Part shown: piece after piece, positions 1 to 10,205 of the stretch
Numbering within the stretch: the first letter of the stretch is position 1
Layout of the letters: each line of letters starts with the position of its first letter
DNA from: Adenophora triphylla var. japonica
Taxonomy: Eukaryota; Streptophyta; Magnoliopsida; Asterales; Campanulaceae
Reading direction: 5' to 3'
DNA length: 64,000 bases
NCBI GenBank assembly: GCA_022495995.1
Contig: JAFEMH010000927.1
Location: 468,501 to 532,500 of the forward strand
Program-made: the position numbers and the translations under genes
Notes under the pieces: generated by a model
Database searches by the model: none
Told to the model about the DNA's origin: nothing
The model's input: the letters and a program-made list of their open reading frames with translations, nothing else

Positions 1-1080
1 CTTCCGCCGCGCTGTCACCTCGGGAGCCCCCTCGAACTCATCGCCCTCATACCGAGCCCACGGGAACAAGACGAACCCCTCCGGGCTATCCCTCTCCAGA
101 CGCTCCTGCCCACATCCCCGTAGGCGATGGTGAGCTTCCCCGGCTGGTCCTCCTCTTCCTCGCCGTACGAGCCCGGCCCGGCCATAGCGGTACGCGGCAA
201 CGACCCCGGATCTCTATCCCACGGGAAGCACTTGGAAAACCTCATAAAACCACACTGTGACAAAAACAGAAGGCTCGGTGCAAAAGAAAACGGAGAAAAG
301 ACAAGTTGCTAAATCAAAAAACGGCAATAAACTCGTACCTCCGAGCAAAGTCAAAACGGGCCAACGAGGCGCGCACCCCCGGCTAAACCGGTCCAAGGAG
401 AAGTAGAGCTCGGCGAGCACTGCCTCGCCCCAAGCAATGTCGCGAGACCCTATCCGGATCGGTCAATCTCTCCAACGAGCAAAGGGAGGCTGCGGTCGCG
501 TGGTTCGAGAACAAAGTCTCGGACGGTGCATACCACAAGAAGGAGCGCGCCGAGCTGCTCCATTGTCACTGGCCAGGTACCCCGGATGTAGGCCCCGATG
601 CGGCGCGTGATCCTCGGCTCACGTCGCTGTGACATGCCCGGGCCCTGCGAGGACGAGGCTCAAAGCCCAGCGGCTCGGTCGGCACATCATCGGAGATCAT
701 GTCTCTCCACCTCGCAGGCCCTCCTTTGAAGGAGAGCCGTAATAACGGCAAAATCGTGGGCGTCAACGTCACCTCGCCCGGCTCGGGTGGAAGGTGTGGG
801 TGGTATCCCACCAATACTCGAGATAGACCCGGGAAGACACTCTTGTTCTTCCTCGTGTCGAACCTCAGCCAGGTTCTCAGCAAACACACCCGGGCCGGAA
901 GCATAAAGCGGCCTCAGGGGACTCGGCCTACCGTCCACGGAAATATCGGGCATCACATTGCCATAGCTCAACAACGGCCTCGGCGATCCCGAGTCTTCAT
1001 CCTCTTGGCCTTCCCGGCCATAAGCCCCGCATCCTGCGAGGTAAACACAGCAAAGGTACGTCAATCACAGTACTTAATAC
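1..1080. other. Unassigned GC-rich segment, probably retroelement-derived
   Basis: No confident gene is recognised here. Two protein-like readings are visible. On the plus strand a frame ending with a stop at 630-632 reads through about 438-632 and contains LSNEQREAAVAWFENKVSDG, followed by a hydrophilic stretch with ELLHCHWPGTPD. On the minus strand, about 690-1,040, a frame begins after an acceptor-like site (TTTACCTCGCAG on the minus strand, near 1,036) and is proline- and acid-rich. Neither is complete and the strands conflict, so this looks like the decayed end of a mobile element entering from the left. The GC content resembles the neighbouring gypsy region more than the ABCA gene region. 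Confidence 0.3.
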
Positions 1081-1084
1081 AAAG

Positions 1085-1460
1085 GCACATATAACCCGTC
1101 ACAAAACACGGCACATATAATGCACAAAATTTTCACATACATTATACATATAATTTTTCCCATCCAGTCCGTCACAAAAACACGGCACCCATTTGTACAC
1201 ATTTTCTCAAAAGAAAAAAAAAAAAAGGGGGGATTAAACCCTACACGACACATTTTCAAAAGAAAATCCGTCCCAACACAGCACATATTGCACATATTTT
1301 CCCCACAAAGTCCGTCACCCAAAAACATGGCACACACGGCACGACACATATGCATAACACAAAAAAAAATCCGTCCCTACACGGCACACACTTTCACATA
1401 TAACCCGTCACAAAACACGGCACGTGTCACATTTTTCACAAAAATTATCACTACACGATA
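1085..1460. repeat. Diverged short tandem repeats
   Basis: The phrase CCGTCACAAAACACGGCACA recurs in degraded form at about 1,095, 1,168, 1,310 and 1,405. The copies are separated by A-rich or TTTTCACA-rich spacers, and the unit is irregular. The segment could be the AT-rich untranslated part of a retroelement. No gene is visible, nor in the AT-rich stretch 1,461-1,740 that follows. Confidence 0.45.
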
Positions 1461-1744
1461 ATTTTTCTCATAATGTACATACATAAATAGCATACGGTAC
1501 AAAACATCAAAGCATGCATTTCATTAGAGAAGCACTTTATTTTCACAAATAAAAGCTAATCAACACATTTCTGCACAAAATACACATACCCACAATTTTT
1601 ACATGTCCATTTTCAACAATTCATCAAGAATTTCACAAAAAAGGCATAAAATAATAACAAAAAAATTCAAAAATGCGAAAAACTAAAACCTAGTTCTAGC
1701 ATTCAAAAATTGACGAGGGAATCAAAACGGAGCAGTTTCTTACC

Positions 1745-2035
1745 TCCCAAACGTTCATAGAGCGACGATTGTGCACCTCAGGATTCGGATACAAGACATC
1801 GGGTTCTTCGAAGATGGAGCAGAACGAAATCCAATTCCTTTGGAGCTCCATCCGTTGCTCGACCACCTCTTGGCTGCGTTGACGACGACTCCTTCGAGAT
1901 CCTTGACCATGGCAAGCAATTCAAGCAAAAAATTTTTGATTTTGGTTAACGATGGAGGTTTTCTCTCTTTCTCTCTCGGATGCACGAGCTGGAGAAGAAG
2001 AAGTGAAGGGGGCCTCGGTTATTTAAACCGGTCAA
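1745..2035 (-). promoter_or_regulatory. Minus-strand promoter-like segment with a short first-exon-like ORF
   Basis: Read on the minus strand, a TATA-like TTTAAATAA (about 2,017-2,025) is followed by CT-rich sequence and then an ATG at 1,985. The reading frame starts MHPREKERKPPSLTKIKNFL. It runs up to a good 5' splice-site match (GGGAGGTAAGAA on the minus strand) near 1,740. TATA box, CT-rich leader, short ORF and donor together resemble the start of a transcription unit. The product is not recognised, and it may instead be part of an LTR or a retroelement leader. Confidence 0.3.
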
Positions 2036-2239
2036 AACACAGGAGCGCATAAAAAACCAAAGTGAATTCGGTACGGACCTCTTTGCCGCAACCTTGAGTG
2101 GCAGTCGTGCGGACCTCTTTGCGAGGGAGTGGCCAAATTACTTTCCTTGCCTTATAATCTTTGTCCACCCAGGCTGTCCTAAGGCCTTTTCCGGCCAAAT
2201 CCAAGTGCGAGAAATGGTCCCACTAACCCTTCAATTAAA

Positions 2240-3500
2240 CCCACCAGCGGCCGTCGGCGTAAGACCGGTTCTCGCCTGACTTCTGACGGCAATTCGAACC
2301 ACCAGGCCGTCGGCGTAAGACCGGTCCTCGCCAGCTTCCAACGGCAATTCCAACCACCGGCCGTCGGCGCTCTAAAAACCAGGATCTCGCCCAGCTTCAA
2401 CGGCAATTCAATCCACCGGCGCGTCAGCGTAAGATCGGTCACCTCGCCCACTTGACCGCGGCAATTCAACCATAGGCCGTCGGCGTAAAGACCAGGTCCT
2501 CGCCCGCTTCCAGCGAGCAATTCAACCAGCCGGCCGATCGGCGTAAAGGCCCAGGTCCTCGCCCGCTTCAATGGCAAATTCAGCCACCGGCCGTCGGCGT
2601 AAGACCGGTCCTCGCCCCACTTCAACGGCAAATTCAATCCCACCGGCCGTCCAAAGCGTAGGCCAGGTCCTCGCCCGCTTCAACGGCAATTGATCACCGG
2701 CCATCAAGGCGTAAGGACCAGGGTCCTGCGCCCGCTCCGCGGCAATTCAACCACTTGAGGCCGTCGGCGTAAGTGACGTGGGCGGTCCTGCGCCAGCTCA
2801 GCGGCAATTCCAAAACCCCGGCCATCAACGGTGTAAGACCCGGTCCTCGCCCGCTTCGACGGCAATTCAAGCCACTTGCAGGCGCGTCGGCGTAAGACCG
2901 GTCACTCGCCCTGACTTCAGCGGCAATTGACAACCACGTAGTCAGCGTAAAACCTGGTCTCGCCCGGAGCTCGACGGCAGATTGACCATAGGCCCGTCGA
3001 GCGTAAGACCGGTCCTGCATACTTCCGCGGCAGACAGCTTCGTAGTCGGCGTAGGCTAGGTCCTCGCCCCACTTCAACGGCAATTCGGCCACGGCCATCC
3101 GGCGTAGGCTGGTCCTCGCCCTTCAACGGCTCAATTCAACCACTTGCTTAGTCGGCGTAAGACCCGAGTCCTCGCCCAGCTCGAGCGGCAATTCAACCAC
3201 CGGCGAATCGTAAGGCAGGTCCAATCTCAGCCAAGCAATTCAACCCAACACGGCCGTCGGCCACGTAAGACCAGAGCGCCCCTCCAAACGGCTCGACGAC
3301 AGCTCGGCCTTTGGCCTCGAAGCGTAAGACCGTCAGAGTCATCGCCCGCTAACGGCAGAAAACCAGGGCGTCGCCCGTAAGACCCAGGGTCAATGCATCT
3401 GACAATTCAAGCCACCGGCGATCGGATGTAAGACCGGTCCTGCGCCCACTTCAACGACAATTCAACCACCGCCCGCTCAACGGCAATTCAAGGAAATGGC
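2240..3500. repeat. GC-rich tandem array, unit about 53 bp
   Basis: A unit of about 53 bp recurs roughly 23 times. Its core is GGCCGTCGGCGTAAGACCGG, then TCCTCGCCCGCTTCAACGGC, then AATTCAACCACC. Units differ by many small insertions and deletions, often 1-3 bases. Arrays like this are known in the variable region between pol and the 3' LTR of Tat/Ogre-type Ty3/gypsy elements, which would fit the minus-strand element to the right. All ORFs across it are by-products of the repeat. Confidence 0.85.
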
Positions 3501-4079
3501 TTAGAGCTCCTCCGGCCGGTGACGAAGTCGAAAGGCACGAGACGCCTCCCGATACAGTATATCCCGAGAACCGACCAACCTCCTTTGGCCCACAAATATC
3601 AGAGCCGTAGAAACAAGCCTCCAAGCGGCTCGGCGACAACCTCCAGTACAAGTCTCAAGGAGGTCGACGAAGTCGCCTCCCGAGGAAATGCGAATGGGAA
3701 GCACATCCCCAACAATTCAAGCACGGCCTTCAACGTAAGACCGGTCCTCAGCCACGCGATGACGTCGCATACAAGTCCCGTAGTAACCTTCGGCTCCTCC
3801 CAACAGAGTCGAAGGGAAGTCGTACAAGGCATGCGTATCGCCATCTCGAACCATCACCAGCTTGCCTCCACTCAAATGCGGCTAGAAGACAAGCATTCAA
3901 GAAGGGCGACACCTGCAGTACAAGTCCCAAGGCGCGGCTGAGAAAGCGCCTCCAAAGAAACGCCAAATGATGAAGCAAGTCCATCGCGTCATCCTTACAT
4001 CAGCGGCGGCTAGCAAACACCGGCGATCATCGTAAGTCCTCGCGCACTCAACATCCACAAATGCACAGAAGGCGATCTA
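3501..4079. other. Transition between the two tandem arrays
   Basis: This stretch carries scattered fragments of both arrays (GTAAGACCGGTCCTC near 3,736; TACAAGTCCCAAGG-like phrases near 3,650, 3,770 and 3,920). No convincing coding frame is visible. Confidence 0.4.
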
Positions 4080-4660
4080 CGCCTCTCGCGAGCTGCAGCC
4101 ATGCCTCCTGGCTAACGGCTAGAAAGACGATTCAAAGTCCTCGCGCGTACATCCACAAGGCTTGCGGCTAGAAGACGATTCAAAGTCCTCGCGCATTACA
4201 TCCTGATGCGGCTAGAAGACGATTCAAAGTCCTCGCGCATTACATCCTGGCTAGCGGCTGGAAGGACGATTCAAAGTCTGCGCGCATTACATCAAGCTGC
4301 GGCTAGAAGACGATTCAAAGTCTCGCGCATTACAATGCTGCTGACTGAAAGACGATTCAAAGTCCTCCCGGTGGCACCCAACCGCAAGCCTGGGAAGACG
4401 ATTGAAAGTCCTCCCGGCGTGGCTGCCCTTGAGATGATAACGATTCAAAAAGTCCTCCCGGCGTGGCGCTGTTTCGCCCTTGGATGACTTGATTCAAAGT
4501 CCTCCAGCGTGGCACCAGCCGCCGCCCGGATGACGATTCAAAGTCCTCCGAGGCGTGGCACCAAGCCGCCGCCGGATAGACTGATTCTGCAGTCCTCCAG
4601 GCGTGGCACCAGCCGTAATCGAAGCCTTCGGAGTCCGGAAGACGATTCGAAAGGCTTTAA
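4080..4660. repeat. Second tandem array, unit about 45-50 bp
   Basis: The phrase GAAGACGATTCAAAGTCCTC recurs about 12 times (for example near 4,129, 4,174, 4,216, 4,306). Early units end in CGCGCATTACATCC; later units end in CGGCGTGGCACC. The change in the second half of the unit suggests successive amplification of variants. No gene is present. Confidence 0.8.
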
Positions 4661-4679
4661 ACCGCTCAGTCCGAAAGGA

Positions 4680-5337
4680 GCCGTATAAACCTCCCAAATG
4701 ATTATCCCGGCCCGGAAGGCACCCTTAAACCACCCGATTCAGGAAAATCGTAAAATTTCCATCCCGGGACACCACCACGTCCTCACAATGGTGACCTCGG
4801 CGGGTCCACCACATCTTAGAGACACCACCCACGTCCCTTACCGCGGCCTCGGCGGTCACCCACCTGACAACCCGGCGAGGGCACCGCACGCCCACATCGC
4901 ACTCGCAAATTCACGACCTACGAACTACGGCCGAGGCTTGATTTCCGCCGAGGATACGTAGGAATCCTATCACGGGGTCCGGCCTATTGACCTAAACGGT
5001 CACACAAAAGGACACCGCCACGTCCTCACATTGACCCTCACGGTCACTTCCTCTCCGGCCACGCGATCCAGTTAGGACCCTTATCTTATCGGCGGCCCCA
5101 CTTCTTTCATAAGTGACGTCGTCGAGGGCTTACGTAAGTACCCCAATCTGGATCACCCCCTTTCAAACACCGGGAAACACCGCGAGACTCATCAACGCAG
5201 TCTCGGAGACCTCTCTCACTCAAAACCCTCTCAAAACCCTCTCGAGCCCCCAACCAAACCAAGGGAGGAGCCTTCTGGGATAAAAAGGGACAAAAGGACC
5301 TTTTGGGAATTTTCGGGAAATCGAGAAAAGCAATTAA
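4680..5337. other. No gene seen
   Basis: GC-rich sequence lies between the tandem array and the palindrome cluster. Short phrases such as GACACCACCACGTCCTCACA recur (about 4,769 and, in variant form, 5,010). I see no supportable coding region. Confidence 0.4.
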
Positions 5338-5593
5338 GGTCCGTACGGACCTCTTTGTTGTCAATGATTACTAAATCCCTTAAAGTCCACAATATTCCCT
5401 CAAATCCCGGAAGAAATGATTACTTCCCGAATGCATGGTTTGGTCCGTACGGACCTCTTTGCATCTTGAGTTGGTCCGTACGGACCTTATTGCATGGGGG
5501 ACATCATCATTCAGAATATTCACCATCATTGCGAGATTCCCTCAAATCGAGGAAATCCAAAATTACGGATAACCGAGGAGGTCCGTACGGACC
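5338..5593 (+). promoter_or_regulatory. Four copies of a 14-bp palindrome upstream of a TATA box
   Basis: The perfect palindrome GGTCCGTACGGACC occurs at 5,338-5,351, 5,442-5,455, 5,473-5,486 and 5,580-5,593. Three copies are followed by TCTTTG and one by TTATTG. The last copy is 20 bp before a TATA box. Degenerate half copies sit near 2,070 and 2,108. The position just upstream of a promoter suggests a protein-binding enhancer cluster in an LTR U3 region, but the binding factor is unknown. Confidence 0.7.
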
Positions 5594-5611
5594 TCTTTGC
5601 TCGAAATTTTT

Positions 5612-5622
5612 ACTATAAATAG
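5612..5622 (+). promoter_or_regulatory. TATA box of a plus-strand (LTR-like) promoter
   Basis: ACTATAAATAG is followed by a CT-rich, CTCC-rich leader typical of plant transcription starts, with an expected start at about 5,645-5,655. Downstream to 6,160 the sequence is GC-rich with no clear gene, and a donor-like TTGGTAAGG occurs near 6,163. Confidence 0.55.
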
Positions 5623-6460
5623 AGGGCTCCCCCTCCTCATTTTCACACACCTCCCTCTTCTCTCTTCCTCCCTTAGCCTTGGCTCCCCTCTAAGTCCTCT
5701 CGAGGCACTCCCGGCCCCTTTCGGATCGCCTTAGAGGCCTTAGAAGCCCCCTTGTGGTGCTCGAAGCCTCCCGAGCGCTCACGAGACGGCTCCGCGGCCC
5801 TGCCGAGGCACTCTCGAGGTGCTACGAGGCCCCTCGTGGTGCCTCAGAGCCTTGCACGAGGTCTTTCACGGTGTCCGGCTCTTCCAGGAGTCAAGCGAAG
5901 AGCGATCCCAAAGGCCACGCGAAACTCTGCCCAGAGTGACTCACGCCACCACACGCACGCGAACCTGCACGAGTGATCCCAGACGATCCCCACGCCCACG
6001 CCGAACCTCTGCCCGAACGCAGCTTGACTAGCCTCAACTCACGCCGAAACTACGTCCGCGCGGACAACCGGCATCTCTCCGAAGCAATCCCAGTCCGTGC
6101 AGGAACGCTGCTTCGACCTCAAACACTATTCCCAAGCGGAAGACGCAGACACGAACCAACATTGGTAAGGCTTCCTTCATATACTATTTCAATACATTTC
6201 CATACATGCATACAATGTAGACATCCGATACGGCATGCATTTTTAAAAGCACACACACACACACATGACATTTAAAGGATATTAGGGGTATCCGAAAGGA
6301 CTCGTTTTACGAGGCTACTCGGGTGAGCTCTAATATTCTAATATTCTCTTCCCGGGGAGTCATCTGACCTCCGAACTCAAAATCTCATCACACAAAAACA
6401 GTTTAAAATTATCTTTAAACTGATGCCCTTTTTCAATGTTTTGGGCTTAATAAAAACGGC

Positions 6461-6476
6461 GTGGCGACTCTACAAA
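6461..6476 (+). other. Possible primer-binding site at the end of a plus-strand LTR
   Basis: The sequence after AAAACGGCG is TGGCGACTCTAC. From memory, the first ten bases match the tRNA-Arg-type primer-binding site that follows many plant gypsy LTRs, but the match then breaks down. Together with the TATA box at 5,612 and the palindrome cluster, this suggests a plus-strand LTR ending near 6,460. Its left boundary and its partner LTR were not found. Confidence 0.3.
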
Positions 6477-6573
6477 AACAAAAACGGCGAGACAAAACCG
6501 CCGCCAACGCGAAAGATGCCAGATGCCGGGGCTGCGAAGCCTGCTCGGATCCGGGTAATTTCACATAGGAAAG

Positions 6574-9477
6574 ATGTTGAGAAACTATGGCCGTACTCAA
6601 ATGTTCATCCAATACCCAGACAGTACGAGGATAGACCGGGTTGATTCTTCGTGTCGTAGCATAGTGTTACTTGAGGATAGGGCCGAGATAATGGAACACA
6701 TTAATTTGTTCTACCCGTCCTCGGATCACATAGCTCGCGAGCATCTAAGTGGTAAGATTCCCTCCTCGGCCTTAGTGTGATGACGAGGAGGGGCTTCCCT
6801 CTTCCCCGTCTCAATATCAGCCGTGGACGATGTAACTAACTGTGACTCCTCGGCATTTTGCAGATATGATGGGGAGAGAGGGTGAAGCCTCCTCATCCAC
6901 CAAGATTGTCAATGCCTTCATCGAGGGAGAGCAAGTCGAGGGGAGAGTGGGCCGAGGACGGGTTGGCCGAGATGGAGGGGGCCGAGGCCGAGAGAGACCA
7001 CCGAAAGTTGGGGACCCTATGTTGGAGCAATTGTATACCAAGTACGGGGTGGATAGAAATGAATTTCGGCCAACTTACATTGGCAAGCCCACCTTTGCAG
7101 ACAATGCCGCGAAGAGAAGTTTTTATTATAATGACAACCATGTTCACTTCTACTTCAAACAATTTCAGCAGGGACTTCGTCTCCCTTTATCAACGAGTTT
7201 CTGGGTGATGTGAGGGCGGTTTCGGCCATGCTGGAAACTAACGGGACTCGGGTCTTTGTTAGTTTCATTGTTCTTTGCCGTAGCTTAGGTTACGAGCCTA
7301 CCATGGGAGCCTTCCATCATTTCTTTTCCATTGGGTACATGAAGGGCACTCGTCTCCTCGTTCTACATAGTGAATCTAAGAAGCCGAAGATACTTCTCCC
7401 TACGTCCAGCAAGGTAGGAGGCTGGGATAACCATGTGATAAGGGTAGAGAGCCCACAAGGCTGGGAGTTCCCCTCTCCTTATGACATGCCAACCTCGACT
7501 GGTCCCGTGCAGAGATATGAGTGGACCAAGGACCTGATCAAGCGCCTTGAAGAATTTGCCGAGGTCGGGCTCCTCGACTGGGTAGCCTTGGAGGCCAGTG
7601 ATTATTAATATATCCAGGCAGGCCTGATGCCGGGACAGATGGATGGGGTAGTTCCCCTCGTCGATGTTAAGAGAGGGAGGCGGTTTAATGACTGGAGAAC
7701 CCATCCTGGTCTTGTCTTCCATGAAGACTGTGCGATATGCAAGCTCGTTCCTTCCTGTGGATCAGTGCCTTAGAGAGACTGATGTCGTAGGATGTAATTG
7801 TTTCCTCCTTTCTCTCAACACTTGTGATTTTGTTTAATCTTTTTCGCAACCTAATCCTTTCTTCCTCGTATTTGCAGATTTATCCCCTGAGCAAGAGGCC
7901 GAGCTCGAGATGGAGCAGCTGAGTGCAGTTGAGCTGATTAAGAGGAAGAGGAGGCAGGCCAAGCAATCGGCCTTGACAGACAGGAAGGAGGAGGCTAACC
8001 GCCGCCGCAATCTTATCCTCAGTTCCAAGGGGGACCAACCTCTCCCCATTAAGTTGCACGAGGAGGTTAATGCCGAGGAGGTGGCCTCCGAGGAACGAGA
8101 TAATCCATCAACTGTCGAGGCATAGCCCCCATGTTGATGCTTTGTAGGAGAGATTGACATCCCATCAACCGAGGACGTTGACCTCGTCCGGCGCTACGGC
8201 TCCAAGAGGTCCTAACGCGCGTCTGCCAGGGAGCCCAGGAGCTAAATGGGCTGCCGTGGAGACTTCCAACCCCCAAGCTCCTCCCGTCCTTACCATCCAA
8301 TCTGTGAAAACCCAAGAGGAGGCCGAGGAGCTTACCCGGCGCATGGCGGCAAATGTCCCACGTTTGAGGGGCATTCCTCTGCAAAACAGGAAGGGGCCCT
8401 TACTGAGATTGGGCCGAGCTCCCGTTCAAAGGCCCATGGACGAGGAGGCTTATGAGGAGCTTGTTCGAGACAAGCCGAGCAAGGAAAACTTGCTGTGTCG
8501 TAAGGGACTTTTGATTGCCGAGGTAACTATCTCGTACCCTTAGTCTCGTTGATCTTGTGACTTTATACTTGATAAGATATCTGACATTGATTTATCTTGC
8601 AGCTTGCTTCTGTCATGGCTTACGAGAATGTTTTGTCCAAGGCCACGGACAAGCAATTGCATGAAGTCAAGGCCGCCCATAAGAAGGGTGAGGCCGAGAA
8701 AGGCCGCTTTGGTTGAAACTACTGGAGCCAAAGATGCCGAGCTGGAGGCTGCTCATGCTAAGGTAGACGCCGAGGTGAAGAGGGCCGAGGAGGCTCGTGG
8801 GCAGGCCTAGGAGGCCCGCATGAAAGTCGAGGAACATCTCCGGCTCAAGGATGCTGAACTGGCTGAGGATCGGAGGCTCAAGGCCGAGGTCCAAGTGAGG
8901 GCCGATGAGGGCGAGCCAAGTGCCGTGGCTTGGAAGCCACCCCTTCCTTGGGAAGAGGAGGTCAGTGACCTGCGTTTCAAGGAGATTCGGGCCTTCAAGA
9001 CGCCGTGGGACGAGAAGACGGCTTACGATGTTCGAGGATGGTTATCTGCGCACTTGGCTCGCCGTCTTCTGCCGATCCTTCAATGAAAGTGCGGATGCTG
9101 AAGACCATCGTTTGGCCGATCACCCAAGGCCATTCGACGAGGAGGCTAGGGCCTTCCACCATCTGGGTCCCCTACTCCCAGTATAATTTGGCCATCATTG
9201 CCAGGAAGATGCTCGGTCGAGAGGCCGAGAGGCTTGGGTGCCCTGCCGGGTTGATCCCGCCAACCTCAAGCCTTGGTGGAGGCAATTGAAGACGAGGGAT
9301 GGATGCGAGGTCGAGGAGGAGGAGGTGCGAGGAGAGGCTGAAGCAAGAGTTGAACAAAGCTGTCCCTCCTCCCCCGATGCCGCCACGGAGGATTTCTTAG
9401 AGAAGCCCTTTGAGGACACCCGAGACTTAGGATTTTTTTCTTTTCTTTTCTTTGTAGTAGTTGGTAGGACTTTGTAA
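6574..9477 (+). pseudogene. Decayed antisense ORF of a Tat-type gypsy element (putative gypsy-type transposon family)
   Basis: This is a multi-exon plus-strand gene remnant. Open segments lie at about 6,574-6,750, 6,864-7,205, 7,205-7,605, 7,878-8,125, 8,154-8,530, 8,602-8,810 and 8,820-9,086. Intron signals are visible: a donor GTAAGATTCC at about 6,751 with an acceptor TTTTGCAG at about 6,863, and acceptors TATTTGCAG (7,877) and ATCTTGCAG (8,602). The 7,205-7,605 segment (FFSIGYMKG, GWEFPSPYDMP) resembles the N-terminal domain named putative gypsy type transposon (Transposase_28). The C-terminal segments are lysine/glutamate-rich coiled coil (AELEAAHAKVDAEVKRAEEA). Several frames are broken. 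The gene is antisense to, and 3' of, the minus-strand pol genes, the position described for extra antisense ORFs in Tat-lineage elements. Its function is unknown. Confidence 0.65.
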
Positions 9478-9599
9478 TTTCTTTTGAATATCAATGAAAT
9501 GGTCCCTTTGTTTCAATTCATGTTTGTGTTTTAATGAATTGTTTGGATGCTTGTTTGTATGCTATGTACAAGTAAAAGGCTTGTAGGGAGGAAGTCGAG

Positions 9600-10060
9600 G
9601 AGGGTCCCTCGTTCCCCGGTTATAAAGTAAGTTGTTAGGCCGAGGTGAGGTCCTTCGGTCTTGACTATACTTTAAGTCGTATAAGCCGAGGAAGGATCTC
9701 CTCGGCTTTGAGCTTTGGTTGGATGATTTCTTCTTTTTCGTCACCTTATGCTGAGGAAGATGACTCGTGCACAGGTGTCAGACGTGATGCCTGTTAGTCG
9801 TAGTGACAAAGTGTGTTTCCTTGTCTTGACGTGAGGCAAGTCAATAGGCCGAGGAGAAGTCTTCGGTCTTGACTGTTTGATCCTTGTAATCCTTGAATCG
9901 AGGCGGACCCTCGTCAGGATGTAAGGTGAGCCAGCATGTCGAGGGAGGATCCTCGTGTTGGCTGTTAGGAACCTATAGTCATTGAGTCAAGGCGGACCCT
10001 TGTCAAGACGTAAGGCATGTATTTTGAAGAGTCGAGGATAGGATCCTCGTCTTTCGGTGT
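9600..10060. repeat. Diverged repeats between antisense ORF and integrase
   Basis: Phrases of the type AGGCCGAGGNGANGTCNTCGG and CAAGGCGGACCCTTGTCAAG recur near 9,635/9,847 and 9,900/9,990 with about 100-200 bp periodicity. They contain small inverted motifs (GGATCCTCG and its kin). No gene is seen. This is probably the untranslated region of the gypsy element. Confidence 0.5.
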
Positions 10061-10205
10061 TTGTATCAGGAGTTGATAGTTGCCTTGCATGTTGGAAGAT
10101 GTTGCTTTCATAAACTGAAACTTACTTACATCAAACTGCAATCCTATCAAACTAAAAAGTAAAAGACTGAAAACGGGAAACTAATCTATTACAAAATAAA
10201 ATAGA

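Noticed and set aside
2240..4660. Regular repeats that could be taken for a CRISPR array
   Set aside because: Units are directly joined with no unique spacers, the unit drifts in length, and the context is a plant retroelement.
5752..6275. Overlapping plus-strand ORFs after the TATA box at 5,612
   Set aside because: Arg/Pro/Ser-rich frames exist in several registers because of GC-rich sequence. None has recognisable motifs or a clear start.
6817..7041. Minus-strand proline-rich ORFs opposite the antisense gene
   Set aside because: They are complements of the Gly/Arg-rich plus-strand frame (GRGRVGRDGGGRGRERP) and have no independent support.
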